Of a stretch of DNA of 53,486 bases, positions 1 to 9,310 are shown piece by piece. The DNA lies in NCBI GenBank assembly GCA_030425425.1, contig JAUIAO010000042.1, forward strand, positions 1 through 53,486, given 5' to 3'. How positions within the stretch are numbered: the first letter of the stretch is position 1; every line of letters begins with the position of its first letter. Made by a program: the position numbers and the translations under genes. Below the pieces are notes generated by a model that made no database searches, was not told where the DNA came from, and saw only the letters and a list, made by a program, of their open reading frames with translations. Source of the DNA: Bacteroidia bacterium (lineage in GTDB: Bacteria > Bacteroidota > Bacteroidia > Cytophagales > Cyclobacteriaceae).

Positions 1-115
1 TTACCTGCAAAAAGAAGACCTTGGATGGATGGAATTTTTTCTCAGATTTCATCCTTAAGCCCTCCTTTTGATTATTCTAATGCATAATCCGGGTTTAACC
101 AGAAATAGACCAGTC

Positions 116-140
116 AAAAAAAAGGGAGCCGAAGCTCCCT
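116..140 (-). terminator. Intrinsic terminator of the sdaAB-TolC-HlyD operon
   Basis: On the minus strand a 7-bp stem (AGGGAGC / GCTCCCT) with a four-base loop is followed by eight T residues. It lies just downstream of the adaptor gene stop at 164, so it closes the operon that begins at 3669. The same GGGAGC/GCTCCC stem is reused in the terminator at 40797-40821. Confidence 0.85.
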
Positions 141-163
141 CATTCTATTTGATTGACGAAATC

Positions 164-1540
164 TTATTCATCTTTATTCTCTTCACCGTCTTTTGATTCA
201 GCTTTTAGCTCTACAGCATCTCCATCTTTCAATCGCTTAGATACTGCCAGGAAAGGGCCTTTAATTACCTCTTGACCTTCTTCTACTCCTTCCAGTATTT
301 CGATTCTATCAAAATCACTGATACCAGTTTTCACGATGGCTTTCACTGCTACTCCTTCCTGCATCAGGAATACCACCTCATCCAGTTCTTCGTTGAGTAA
401 GTTTTCCTCAGATTCTTTCGCCTCACCTTCGCCACCTTCTTCTCCATCCATATTCTCTGAATCACCCGCTTTACGAGTAGTCACTGCTGATAAAGGTACA
501 GACAGAATGTTTCGTTTGGTCTCGGTGATGATATCTACACTTGCCGTCATACCCGGTCTGAAAGGGTATTTCATTCCTTTTTCCTCGATCAAGTCCTGAT
601 AAGAAGAATTCAATATTTTGATTCTTACCTCAAACTCTGTCACTGCATCAGAAGATACTTTACTGTTGGCAGTGTTGGCAATCTGCGTAACTACTCCTTT
701 GAATTTCTTATCCATGTAAGAGTATGAGTCCACATCTATAATCGCCGTATCTCCTTCACTGATTCTAATGATGTCGTTTTCATTCACGTCCACACGCACT
801 TCCATGTTAGACAAGTCAGCGATTCTCAGCATCTCGGTTCCTTGCATCTGCGAAGTACCCAACACAGTCTCACCAACTTCCACATCCAGCTTACTCACGA
901 TCCCACTCATAGGCGCTTCGATCTCAGTGAGGCGAAGGTTTTCCTCTGCTTCTTCTACGGAGGCCTTAGCACTCTCCACAATGTATCTTGCTGCCTCTAC
1001 ATTTTGCTTTGCTGAAGCAAGGTCTTGTTTAGCAATTTTATAATTGGCTTCTGCCAACTGATAGTCGGCTTCAGAAATCACTTGCTCATCATAAAGTTTC
1101 GTTTGTCTGTTGAAATCCAATTCAGAACGCTTAAACGTAGCCTCAGCTCTGGCCATACGAGCTTTCGCATCCTCCAGATTAGCTTTCTGCTGATTATAGT
1201 TTGCTCGTACTCTGTCACGCGCTGACATGAAATTATCCGGTCGGATCTTCACCAGGAAGTCACCACTAGATACTGAATCACCTTCTTCTATTTTCAGTTC
1301 GATGATTTCACCAGATACTTCCGGGCTTATTTTAATCTCTAATACAGGTTGTACAGCACCAGATGCACTTACTTTCTCAATGATTGTGGCCAATTCTGCT
1401 TTTCCTGTTTCTACTTCAAGCGATTTTTTCTGACCAACCCATCCCTGAGACTTCCCTACTACTGCAAAAATGATGAGTGCAGCTACTACAGCGAGGAGGA
1501 TGTAGAGTATTTTATTATTTGATTTTTTCTTTTTAGCCAT
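164..1540 (-). CDS. HlyD/RND-type efflux periplasmic adaptor
   Basis: Membrane-fusion (adaptor) subunit of a tripartite efflux pump, joining an inner-membrane transporter to a TolC-like channel. Residues 10-29 form one hydrophobic anchor after a Lys-rich N-terminus. Then come a first lipoyl-like half (about 60-100, with the typical GEIIELKIEEGDSV pattern), a long Ala/Glu/Lys/Arg-rich coiled-coil hairpin (about 110-205), the second lipoyl half (APMSGIVSKLDVEVGE, about 208-225) and beta-barrel and membrane-proximal domains. A Glu/Gly-rich insertion (about 365-385) interrupts the membrane-proximal part and makes the protein a little long for the family. It starts 2 bp after the TolC-like gene stops, so the two are co-transcribed. 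No transporter subunit (MacB- or AcrB-like) is present before the terminator at 116-140, so the inner-membrane partner must be encoded elsewhere or beyond the left edge. The family is clear; the substrate is unknown. Confidence 0.9.
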   Translation of the reverse strand: MAKKKKSNNKILYILLAVVAALIIFAVVGKSQGWVGQKKSLEVETGKAELATIIEKVSASGAVQPVLEIKISPEVSGEIIELKIEEGDSVSSGDFLVKIRPDNFMSARDRVRANYNQQKANLEDAKARMARAEATFKRSELDFNRQTKLYDEQVISEADYQLAEANYKIAKQDLASAKQNVEAARYIVESAKASVEEAEENLRLTEIEAPMSGIVSKLDVEVGETVLGTSQMQGTEMLRIADLSNMEVRVDVNENDIIRISEGDTAIIDVDSYSYMDKKFKGVVTQIANTANSKVSSDAVTEFEVRIKILNSSYQDLIEEKGMKYPFRPGMTASVDIITETKRNILSVPLSAVTTRKAGDSENMDGEEGGEGEAKESEENLLNEELDEVVFLMQEGVAVKAIVKTGISDFDRIEILEGVEEGQEVIKGPFLAVSKRLKDGDAVELKAESKDGEENKDE

Positions 1541-1542
1541 GA

Positions 1543-2985
1543 TTAGAGTGATTCAAATTTACCTAGATAGAAGTCAATGATTTTTCTTTTAAAAATGTAG
1601 TCATATTTAGCGCGCACCAAATCTGATTTCGCACGATATAAGTTGTTGGATGCCACCTGATAGTCTGTAAAATTGGCCGCACCCAGATTGTATTGATTTT
1701 GAATAGAACGGAAAGTTTCTTCCAATGCCTGAACCTGTTTCTGAGATGCCTGGAAAGTCTTACTAGCTGCCAATGCGTCATTATACGAAGACTCGATCGT
1801 CTGGCGCAAAGTGTTTTTCTGCTCCATCACAGCAATCTCTGCTTGTTGCAACCCGATCTTAGCACGCTGTACGTTTGATCTTGCTTGCAAATTGTTAAAA
1901 ATTGGAATGTTCAGATTTAGTGATAAAGATCTACTTAAGTTTTGATCTATTTGATCACCGAATTCAACAGTTTCAATACTACCTGCAGGAATTTGTACAT
2001 TCTGTAGGATTTCTACACCATTGGTAGTGACGTAATCTGTCGGCACTTGCATTTCTGTAGGGGCAACAGACTCATCAATCACATATTGCTGAAACGCATC
2101 TGAATAATTGGTTCTAAAACTACCACTTGCAGAAATTGAAGGAGAATACCCGGCTTCTGCAGCTTTCACACCTCTTACCGCACTTTCCACTTGTAATTCT
2201 GCACTTCGGATCTCTGGCATTAACCTTACGGCTTCCAAAAAAACATCTTCCGCAGTAAATTCCATTGGATCAAGCATATCTACTTCGATTTCAGGAACCA
2301 CAATCTGAATATTCTCGACGGATGGTAATAACATCACCTGCTTCAAATTAAGCATGGCCAGATCCCGAGCGTTCTCTGCATTAACCAGATTGACTTCATT
2401 TGTCGCTACCTGAGAGACTAATTCTAATTCATTTGTTCTCGGAAGGGCTCCTCCAGCCACCAGTTTTTTCGTTCGGTCCAGTTGCTCTTCACTAGACTTG
2501 AGTTGATATTCTGCATTCTCTACCAATTCCTGATTCAGAATCACATTGAGATATACTGTAGTAACCATCAATGAGATGTCATTTTCGGCTTTTTTCAGGT
2601 CAAACTCTGTGGATTGATACAAAAGCTTATTCTGCTTGATGGTATTGGCAATTCTGAACCAATTAAATAAGGTCACATTGGCACTTCCTCCGGCACCAGC
2701 AAAATTGATCTGCTGGGTAATGAAATCATTCGAAGTAGGGTCAACACCTCTACCCCACTGGTACCCATAGTTACCGTTTAGATTGATGTTTGGCAATTGA
2801 TTGGCTCGTGATTGATTCCAATTTACCTTGGACTGTTCCAGCTGCAGCTGGCTCCTCCTTACCGTAAGGTTGTTTTCGATGGCAATTTCTACACATTCCT
2901 GAATGGTCAACATCCTTGGTTCATTTTGAGCCAGGGCATACCAGCCAATCAGAAGTGAAAAAATAGTTAGGTGTATTTTTTTCAT
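1543..2985 (-). CDS. TolC family outer-membrane efflux protein
   Basis: Outer-membrane channel component of a tripartite efflux or secretion system. A signal peptide (residues 1-19, ending ALAQ) is followed by two TolC-type repeats. Each has long amphipathic helices rich in Gln, Asn, Ala and Glu and the hallmark segment around EIRSAELQVESA and QRAKIGLQQAEIA. The length (480 residues) is usual for the family. It lies between sdaAB (6 bp upstream) and the HlyD-type adaptor (2 bp downstream) on the same strand, which implies one transcript. The family assignment is firm; what is exported cannot be read from the sequence. Confidence 0.92.
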   Translation of the reverse strand: MKKIHLTIFSLLIGWYALAQNEPRMLTIQECVEIAIENNLTVRRSQLQLEQSKVNWNQSRANQLPNINLNGNYGYQWGRGVDPTSNDFITQQINFAGAGGSANVTLFNWFRIANTIKQNKLLYQSTEFDLKKAENDISLMVTTVYLNVILNQELVENAEYQLKSSEEQLDRTKKLVAGGALPRTNELELVSQVATNEVNLVNAENARDLAMLNLKQVMLLPSVENIQIVVPEIEVDMLDPMEFTAEDVFLEAVRLMPEIRSAELQVESAVRGVKAAEAGYSPSISASGSFRTNYSDAFQQYVIDESVAPTEMQVPTDYVTTNGVEILQNVQIPAGSIETVEFGDQIDQNLSRSLSLNLNIPIFNNLQARSNVQRAKIGLQQAEIAVMEQKNTLRQTIESSYNDALAASKTFQASQKQVQALEETFRSIQNQYNLGAANFTDYQVASNNLYRAKSDLVRAKYDYIFKRKIIDFYLGKFESL

Positions 2986-2991
2986 AGATTG

Positions 2992-3669
2992 TTATTGATC
3001 AATATCTGGTAAATAAATGACGCTCCGAACCCAGTTTAAGTTACGGATATATTCTAAAGTAATTGGTTTTATGCCTGAATCCATTTCATAAACGAGACAG
3101 GCAAGGTCATTCTTGCCTTTTCTGGAAACAGTCATAGTGGCTATGTTGCAATCGTCATGTGAAAGCACATCAGAAATAAAAGCTATACTCCCTTTCTGAT
3201 CATCGGCATTAATGATCATTGTATGAGAATTGGCAGTAAAATTACAATCGAAACCATTCACTTCTCTGATCCTGATCACGCCTCCTCCCCGGCTTTCGCC
3301 AATGATTGTTGCCTGTCCATCAGCAGCTTTTAATTCTAACTTCACAGTGTTCGGATGCATGGTAGATGCATTTCCAACTGAGCGAAAATGATATTCTAAT
3401 TTGTTTTCTTCAGCCAGATCTAGAGCTTGCTTGATGCGCTCATCATCTGTATGAAAATCCATCAAACCAGCCAATATGGCCCTGTTACTACCGTGGCCTT
3501 CATATGTTCTCGCAAAAGAATTATAAAATGTAATATTTGCTATTTGTGGCTGATGCTGCAAAATGCGTCTGGCCACACGGCCAATACGCACTACTCCGGC
3601 TGTATGAGAGCTGGATGGACCAATCATCACTGGCCCAATCATATCAAAAACACTGCTTCTCTCTGACAT
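2992..3669 (-). CDS. sdaAB: L-serine ammonia-lyase, beta subunit
   Basis: Beta subunit of the two-subunit iron-sulfur L-serine dehydratase, which deaminates serine to pyruvate and ammonia. The N-terminus has the family signature DMIGPVMIGPSSSHTAG, and the C-terminal half (about 145-225) reads as an ACT-type domain (SHTMIINADDQKGSIAF, then HDDCNIATMTVSRKG). The 225-residue length matches stand-alone beta subunits; the alpha subunit, which carries the cluster-binding cysteines, is not in the window. The gene is the first of a tight operon with the TolC channel and HlyD adaptor. That is an unexpected partnership for a serine catabolic enzyme and may be only positional. Confidence 0.9.
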   Translation of the reverse strand: MSERSSVFDMIGPVMIGPSSSHTAGVVRIGRVARRILQHQPQIANITFYNSFARTYEGHGSNRAILAGLMDFHTDDERIKQALDLAEENKLEYHFRSVGNASTMHPNTVKLELKAADGQATIIGESRGGGVIRIREVNGFDCNFTANSHTMIINADDQKGSIAFISDVLSHDDCNIATMTVSRKGKNDLACLVYEMDSGIKPITLEYIRNLNWVRSVIYLPDIDQ

Positions 3670-3851
3670 ATTCTGAAGTTTATACGTTAATCACACCTTT
3701 CAGATACTCATATTTCCATGTTATTGAAAAAGTTATGGTGAGTGGCTGCTATTCTGGTTAATTGGTCAATTGGTATTGGGAATAGAATAATTTGCACTTT
3801 ATATCCAAAACAATGATTTTCGGATTTGCCAGATTTATTGGCGAGCAAAAA

Positions 3852-4757
3852 CTAAACTGCCACCGTTGCTTTTATTCGCGGATGTGGATCGTAATTTTCT
3901 AATGTAAAATCCTCAAACTTGAATCCGAAAATATCCTTCACCTCTGGGTTGATCTTCATAACCGGAAGTGATTTCGGCTCTCGTGAAAGCTGTAACTCTG
4001 CCTGCTCAAAATGATTGGAATACAAATGAGCATCTCCGAATGTATGCACGAAATCTCCGTATTCTAACCCACAAACCTGAGCAACCATCATGGTCAACAA
4101 AGCATAGGACGCGATATTGAAAGGAACTCCTAAAAACACATCTGCACTTCGTTGATACAGCTGACAAGACAGCTTGCCTTCAGCTACATAAAACTGGAAA
4201 AGGGTATGACATGGTGGTAACCCTGACTTGGCCATCACGGGAATGTCTTTTGGATTCCAGGCAGACACCAGTAAACGTCTGGAATCAGGTTTGTTTTTGA
4301 TATCCTCAATCAACTGTGTGATTTGATCCACACCTTCGAAATTTCTCCACTGATGACCATAAACAGGACCTAATTCACCCCACTTCGCAGCAAACTCATC
4401 ATCAGTTTTGACCTGCTCTATGAACTCTTTCATCTTGGCTTTCCATTCCTCTGAATAGGTAGGGTATTGATCCGCCAGATTATTCTGATTCAGGTAGCTC
4501 TGAAACGGCCAGTCGTTCCAGATATTCACTTTGTTTTTAACCAAATATTGAATATTCGTATCTCCATTCAGAAACCAGAGCAACTCATGAATGATCGATC
4601 TGAGATGTACCTGCTTTGTAGTAACAAGTGGAAAACCCTCCTGAAGGTTGAAACGAATCTGGTGCCCAAAAACGCTGCGTGTCCCCGTACCTGTCCGATC
4701 ACTTTTATCCACTCCGTGATCTAAAATATGTTGCATTAGTTCGAGGTACTGCTTCAT
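3852..4757 (-). CDS. thyA: Thymidylate synthase
   Basis: Converts dUMP to dTMP with methylene-tetrahydrofolate as methyl donor and reductant. The catalytic cysteine lies in the motif PPCHT (Cys183), followed by the family block [15 protein letters not shown] and by PHP near the C-terminus (YDPHPRIKA). At 301 residues it belongs to the longer ThyA class, with the extra roughly 40-residue helical insertion at about 85-130 that short 264-residue enzymes lack. It is monocistronic here, with about 180 bp on each side and no clear terminator. No folA is adjacent, although many bacteria keep thyA next to it. Confidence 0.97.
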   Translation of the reverse strand: MKQYLELMQHILDHGVDKSDRTGTGTRSVFGHQIRFNLQEGFPLVTTKQVHLRSIIHELLWFLNGDTNIQYLVKNKVNIWNDWPFQSYLNQNNLADQYPTYSEEWKAKMKEFIEQVKTDDEFAAKWGELGPVYGHQWRNFEGVDQITQLIEDIKNKPDSRRLLVSAWNPKDIPVMAKSGLPPCHTLFQFYVAEGKLSCQLYQRSADVFLGVPFNIASYALLTMMVAQVCGLEYGDFVHTFGDAHLYSNHFEQAELQLSREPKSLPVMKINPEVKDIFGFKFEDFTLENYDPHPRIKATVAV

Positions 4758-4931
4758 GACTTGATGATTTTATTAGGTTAATGACCGCTAAATTATAGCT
4801 TATTAATCAACCTAAATAGTTTGACAGGAATGATGATGAAAATTATTGAATTATCGTCGATTAAACCCCACCTCCAGAGATAGATTGGACTATCTGAATA
4901 TGCACATTGAAATAATGGCCACAACCCAATT

Positions 4932-6047
4932 TTAGTCTATCGGAACACCGATGAAATATTCGCTAAGGCGGTTATATGGGATTATACTCCATTCAGGGTC
5001 ATTGCAGCTCCGATCAATACCGGGAAAACTGGCACCGAGATAAAGTCCTTTCTTGGTCAGATACCACGATGGTTTCTCCCAGGCTTTTGTGTTTTCATAG
5101 TTACATTCCATTTCTTTCGTGAATTTCTCTGGATAAGCTGTTTTTAGCTGATCTATCACAAAAGATGCAAATTCATTTCGACGATATTTAAACCAAAAAG
5201 AAGTATTGTAAGTAGGTATGGGGAGGTCTCCTACATATATCAAATCTTCGAGCCATAGCCTTTTCCCTGTCTGGAGCTCCAGATTGGTGTATTCATTTGT
5301 GACCTTTTCGCGCTCGCTGTAGCAGGATGATTTAACCTCCGAACTATAAGATAAATACGACTGATTGAGAAACGAAATATTAATCTTCTCACTGTAACTC
5401 CCTGAATATCCGTAAGTTCCGCATTCAAAGAAACTCTCTACATGCTTTAGGTGATCATTTCTTAAAATGACATTTGGTTTGTTTACATCTTTAGTTTTGC
5501 GATTCGAATTGATCTGAAAATGCTTGACACCTGTAAAAGGTTCTTTAAACCAACTGACAGAAAATCTTCCGAATCTCTCGCGTTTATTAACCCGGACTAA
5601 CTCTAAATCACTTGTTCTCAAGTAGCTATAAGGAGACAAAAGCTTTTTCAATTCATCATTGACATACAAATGATCGATTTTATCTACGTCGATCACCTCC
5701 AATTTGATGATCAAAGAATCCTTGTCAGTAATCAAGACACCTTCCCAGGTTTCATCAGGCAAATGTTCAATAACCACTTTCTGAACGGGTAAACCAATAG
5801 AATCTTTCAGTGCACTTTCAAAATGAAATTTTGTCGAATCAGATTTTCCCTTTAAATAAAGATTAGTCTTCTCATTCTGATAAAAGTACTTCATATATGC
5901 CGCCTCAGAAAAATGATCAATCTGCACTCCAACTTTTCGGCTTCCTATATTACCATGAAGAAAATAGGTTGGTTCTATATGTGCTTTGGCCAGATAGGAA
6001 CCACAGACAATAACTACTAACAAAATGAAATTCTTCATTATGCGCAA
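4932..6047 (-). CDS. Exported protein of unknown function
   Basis: I do not recognise the family firmly. The N-terminus is a signal peptide (about residues 1-22, ending YLAKA). The mature part is about 350 residues, with many Tyr, Ser and Glu residues and no membrane segments. The C-terminal third (ERVTNEYTNLELQTGKRLWLEDLI... and later GLYLGASFPGIDRSC) faintly resembles the DUF3298/RsiV-like layout in which a 'tightly wound' beta domain follows the phrase LxTGKxLxLxDL; this is a guess. The gene stands alone between thyA and the start of the pectin locus and carries no operator motif upstream, so it is probably not part of the PUL. Confidence 0.6.
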   Translation of the reverse strand: MRIMKNFILLVVIVCGSYLAKAHIEPTYFLHGNIGSRKVGVQIDHFSEAAYMKYFYQNEKTNLYLKGKSDSTKFHFESALKDSIGLPVQKVVIEHLPDETWEGVLITDKDSLIIKLEVIDVDKIDHLYVNDELKKLLSPYSYLRTSDLELVRVNKRERFGRFSVSWFKEPFTGVKHFQINSNRKTKDVNKPNVILRNDHLKHVESFFECGTYGYSGSYSEKINISFLNQSYLSYSSEVKSSCYSEREKVTNEYTNLELQTGKRLWLEDLIYVGDLPIPTYNTSFWFKYRRNEFASFVIDQLKTAYPEKFTKEMECNYENTKAWEKPSWYLTKKGLYLGASFPGIDRSCNDPEWSIIPYNRLSEYFIGVPID

Positions 6048-6228
6048 TATTCAGAGTTCAAAATGAAAATTGGTTGATATTGAGGATAAAATGTTGGAGT
6101 ATCGCTTTTTACTTGTACCAAGTCCTGATTAGATTTCATGTCATATATATACAATTTAACTGCATATTTATCACTTTCAGAGTAAAGCCATGCCCTAATT
6201 ATCTTAGGAGCAGGTATTTCTAATGGAC

Positions 6229-6277
6229 AAAATCAGCTGGCTGATTTTCAATTTAAGTTTTCGAAACAGACTTAAAT
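6229..6277 (-). terminator. Tandem hairpins after the GH28 gene
   Basis: Two adjacent inverted repeats lie directly after the GH28 stop codon: ATTTAAGT/ACTTAAAT (6251-6258 and 6270-6277) and AAAATCAGC/GCTGATTTT (6229-6248, two-base loop). The second ends in four T residues on the minus strand. They probably end the permease - small protein - GH28 transcript. The T-run is short, so termination strength is uncertain. Confidence 0.45.
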
Positions 6278-6278
6278 C

Positions 6279-7673
6279 TTATTCGTGTACTTTCAGCTCC
6301 TCTCCTTTTACCTGATCTATAGTAACCAAACCACCGTTCCAGGACTCACCATTTATAGTTACGTTCTCGATTTCTATACTTTCAAAAAGCGACGTATCAA
6401 GCTGAGCCTTACCCGTGGTGAAATTGATATTCTCCAATTTAAAATCCACGAGTCGATCATGTTCAGTAGTACCTACCTCAGCAAAACGATCACATTGTAG
6501 ATCAAGATTTTTAAAAGTGATGTTTTCAGCATATGATAAAGGTGGGGTTTCCCTACCTTTCAAATCAAAAAACTGTCTCCATGGACGAATATAAATTCCA
6601 CTCCAGACATTCCCTGTAATATTCTCCAATGTAATATATTCATACTTTTGTGGGGTATCCGGACGCATTTTAAAGTTCATCAATCGCTGTGCATTTTCAA
6701 TCTTACAATTTCTAACGAGCACGTTTCTAGTATGAATATTCTCACTGCCACAGGTAAAAGTGGAATGACAGAATCCATATACATTGTCCTCAATCAAAAT
6801 ATTCATATTAGGGCCATTGTTTGGATCTTCATCTGCCCATGGTCCCTTTCCACCTTTTAAAGCAACTGCATCATCACTCACGGACATGTAGCATCCTTTT
6901 ATCAGCACATTAGTACAAACATCCAGATCTATGGCATCCGAACTAGGTGCACGTACTGGCTTGTGTGGAGCAAAAATCGAAACATCAAGTATTTTGGCAT
7001 TATTACACTTATAAAGATGAGTGGTCCAAAAACCTGAATTCTCTAATTTAACATCTTGAATCTGAACGTTATCACAGTCCCAAATAAACACCAACCTTGG
7101 TCTGGATACTTCTAAATTCGTACATTTCGGATTTTCTTTCCTTCTTTGCCAAAAGGCATTCCAATATTTTAACCCATTCCCATCAATTGTACCTTCGCCC
7201 GAAATAGTAAACCCATCTACACCATAAGCATTGACAAGTGCAGGAAAATAATCCAGATTTAGACCCTCCATACGTGATGGCTGCTTTGGATAATCCTTAA
7301 TCTCATTAGATCCTTTGAGCATTCCACCCTTTACTACATGCAAATGAGTGCCTGGCTTGAAAAATAATGCGCCTGACATGAAAGTACCTTCCGGAATCAA
7401 TACTACACCTCCTCCTGAGGATGATGCCGAATCTATAGCAATTTGAATGGCCGTGGTATTTAGAACTGTACTATCATCAGCTATAGCTCCAAAGTCTTCT
7501 ATATTGTAAATTGACCCCAATTCCTCTAACTGAACCTTTGTGGTATCTCTAAACCAGTCTGATATTTCAGAACCATCGGGAAATATGTCTTTAGATGATT
7601 GGTCTGATCCTGAGTTTTCAGTGCATGATGCAAAACAAATCCCTACTAAAAGGAATAAAATAATATATCGCAT
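6279..7673 (-). CDS. GH28 polygalacturonase-like lipoprotein
   Basis: Glycoside hydrolase family 28 right-handed beta-helix enzyme, expected to release galacturonic acid from pectic chains. A lipoprotein signal (residues 1-17, FASC) predicts membrane anchoring. The start of the catalytic fold, YNIEDFGAIADDSTVLNTTAIQ (about 56-77), is the classical GH28 N-terminal block. The catalytic triad region is present but divergent: SSDAIDLD (about 246) in place of NTDGID, then VSDDAVALK (about 266), then CHSTFTCGSE in place of GHG-type, and RLMNFKMRPD in place of RIK. The paired Asp residues remain. It is the last gene of an operon led by the NCS1 permease (81 bp after the small membrane gene). The family is firm; exo- versus endo-action and preference for homogalacturonan or rhamnogalacturonan are unknown. 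Confidence 0.9.
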   Translation of the reverse strand: MRYIILFLLVGICFASCTENSGSDQSSKDIFPDGSEISDWFRDTTKVQLEELGSIYNIEDFGAIADDSTVLNTTAIQIAIDSASSSGGGVVLIPEGTFMSGALFFKPGTHLHVVKGGMLKGSNEIKDYPKQPSRMEGLNLDYFPALVNAYGVDGFTISGEGTIDGNGLKYWNAFWQRRKENPKCTNLEVSRPRLVFIWDCDNVQIQDVKLENSGFWTTHLYKCNNAKILDVSIFAPHKPVRAPSSDAIDLDVCTNVLIKGCYMSVSDDAVALKGGKGPWADEDPNNGPNMNILIEDNVYGFCHSTFTCGSENIHTRNVLVRNCKIENAQRLMNFKMRPDTPQKYEYITLENITGNVWSGIYIRPWRQFFDLKGRETPPLSYAENITFKNLDLQCDRFAEVGTTEHDRLVDFKLENINFTTGKAQLDTSLFESIEIENVTINGESWNGGLVTIDQVKGEELKVHE

Positions 7674-7754
7674 GTCTAATTTCTTTAAATGATGAATATA
7701 TTCGTTAACAGTAGAATTTCCGACCTTTTCAGGTCTATTCCTTGATTCGTGATT

Positions 7755-7916
7755 CTACTTATTTTTGATCCAAAATGGTGCAAGAATGAACCATAGTATA
7801 CTTCCAATAAGCATATACCATTTCATCTGATCAATAGAAAGTGCTCCAGCCAAAGTGAGAACTGGCAAAATGAGAATAAATAAAACGGTGATTATCCCGA
7901 TGTATCTGATTGCCAT
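7755..7916 (-). CDS. Small two-helix membrane protein next to the permease
   Basis: 53 residues with two hydrophobic segments: about 5-25 (IGIITVLFILILPVLTLAGA) and about 33-50 (WYMLIGSILWFILAPFW), ending in a basic KNK tail. A longer in-frame reading exists upstream but overlaps the permease. I chose the ATG at 7914-7916 because it falls 2 bp after the permease stop (7919) and starts cleanly at the hydrophobic segment, the spacing expected of translational coupling. No family is recognised. By analogy with small accessory subunits of solute symporters, it may assist the NCS1 permease; that is inference from position and topology. Confidence 0.7.
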   Translation of the reverse strand: MAIRYIGIITVLFILILPVLTLAGALSIDQMKWYMLIGSILWFILAPFWIKNK

Positions 7917-7918
7917 GA

Positions 7919-9310
7919 TTATGCTTTTTTGATTTTCATTAATGTTATATATAGAATTCCAGATGCTACCCAACAAGGAATTACCATGTAAGCTGCAAAG
8001 ACTCCTTGATTGAGAATCATATACAATCCAAAAAGTACAGGAATAACCCAAGCTATTAGCACAGTAGTATTAAAAGAAATTCCTTTTTGCTCAGCAAAAA
8101 AGTTTGGAAAGTTGAATCGTTTTGAGAAGTAATGGTCCACAAAAATGATGGCTCCCATGGGGCCCAGGATGGTTCCATAAAGCCCGACGAAATCCAACAA
8201 TTTCGCTGATAAGTTTGGAAAAATCCCTGCGATTGTTGCAATAACTCCTGCCACTAAGACTCCAACGAAGCTCTTCGCCTTTGGCATCAAACTCTGAAAT
8301 GCCAACCCGGCCCGATAAATTGTAGGGTTGGCGGTAGTCCAACCCGCTATAATTACTACCAAGATTCCAGTCCAACCAATAGCTCCCCAAGCAAGCGCTC
8401 CAGGATTTGCTGATGTGTCGTTTATAAGGTGAATCTGAGCTGCCAAAAGAAATGCAGCAGCGATCCAAGCCATGTAGTGCCCAAGAAACATTCCAATCGC
8501 AGGCCCCCAACCGGCTTTGGTATCCTTAGCAAATCTCATGATAGAAAGATCCGCCATACCGAAGTGCATGGCTCCATTACATAACCAGGCAAAGATGATG
8601 ATTTTCCCTATTCCGAAATCTGTTTTCCCACTCTTTGCCTGAACTACAGATACAGCGTGATCCCAAAACGCCCCTTCAACCAAAGCATCAAAACTTGTAA
8701 CACCCATCTGATATAATGCAGCCATTCCACAGGCAGCAAAAACGACAATCATCCAGGGAGCAGCCATATTCGAAACCCAGGCCACCGTATTATATCCGGC
8801 CGCAGCAACCACTGTCATTACTAGTCCAACCACAATAACTATCATTGAAAAACCAAAGGTGCTAAATCCAAAAATGGATTCTGGCACATCAAAAACAATA
8901 TTAAAGGGCACTCCCACTGCACTTGCGGATACTGTCACCATTGCACCAGCAAGAAAACAGAACAATATACCATTGACAATATTGTAAACCTTTACCAACT
9001 TATCTCCAGCGATTTTTTCCAGATGAAAGTACAATGTCAATTTTTTGGAAACAGCAATTGGTGCTACAATGTATCGCCATGTTAATAATGCCAGAACGTT
9101 TCCGATAAAAAGTCCGATAAGCAAATCATACAAGCTCGCACCTGCTGCTAAAAACAGCGGACCGATCATAAACTCTGTTCCGGCGGCATGTTCTCCCGCA
9201 TACATGCCAAGAAAGCTCTTCCAGTCTTTTTGTTTTGATGCGGGTATAGGTTCTCTCTCAAATTCACCCTGAGCCACTTCCGGGGCCTCGACACTAATCT
9301 CTGATTGCAT
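7919..9310 (-). CDS. NCS1 / cytosine-permease-type transporter
   Basis: A 463-residue inner-membrane permease with about 12 hydrophobic helices. Family features of nucleobase-cation symporter-1 proteins are visible: a cytoplasmic N-terminus ending in a Lys/Trp-rich patch, then helix 1 with GEHAAGTEFMIGPLFLAAGAS, a polar helix pattern AWLCNGAMHFGMADLSIMRF, and a GWTTANPTIYRAGLAF segment in the middle. Known members carry purines, cytosine, hydantoins or thiamine precursors. Its place as first gene of an operon with a GH28 enzyme, behind the same 28-bp operator as SusC, suggests that this member carries something released from pectin, but the sequence does not show what. The start codon follows the operator and -7 box at 9429-9494. 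Confidence 0.82.
   Translation of the reverse strand: MQSEISVEAPEVAQGEFEREPIPASKQKDWKSFLGMYAGEHAAGTEFMIGPLFLAAGASLYDLLIGLFIGNVLALLTWRYIVAPIAVSKKLTLYFHLEKIAGDKLVKVYNIVNGILFCFLAGAMVTVSASAVGVPFNIVFDVPESIFGFSTFGFSMIVIVVGLVMTVVAAAGYNTVAWVSNMAAPWMIVVFAACGMAALYQMGVTSFDALVEGAFWDHAVSVVQAKSGKTDFGIGKIIIFAWLCNGAMHFGMADLSIMRFAKDTKAGWGPAIGMFLGHYMAWIAAAFLLAAQIHLINDTSANPGALAWGAIGWTGILVVIIAGWTTANPTIYRAGLAFQSLMPKAKSFVGVLVAGVIATIAGIFPNLSAKLLDFVGLYGTILGPMGAIIFVDHYFSKRFNFPNFFAEQKGISFNTTVLIAWVIPVLFGLYMILNQGVFAAYMVIPCWVASGILYITLMKIKKA

Noticed and set aside
1-52. Minus-strand ATG at 50-52 running off the left edge (MKSEKKFHPSKVFF)
   Set aside because: Only 17 codons are visible, with no family signal. It could be the start of a gene after the terminator at 116-140, but that cannot be supported.
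336-1433. Several plus-strand open frames opposite the HlyD-type adaptor
   Set aside because: They are antisense shadows of a clear gene, with Ser/Thr-rich low-complexity translations and no domain.
7674-7754. Search for an operator directly before the GH28 gene at 6279-7673
   Set aside because: ACGAAT occurs, but no partner half-site lies 22 bp away. The gene is better explained as the third member of the permease operon.
7917-8051. Longer start for the small membrane protein inside the permease gene
   Set aside because: The added residues have no hydrophobic or conserved character. The ATG at 7916 fits coupling after the permease stop.
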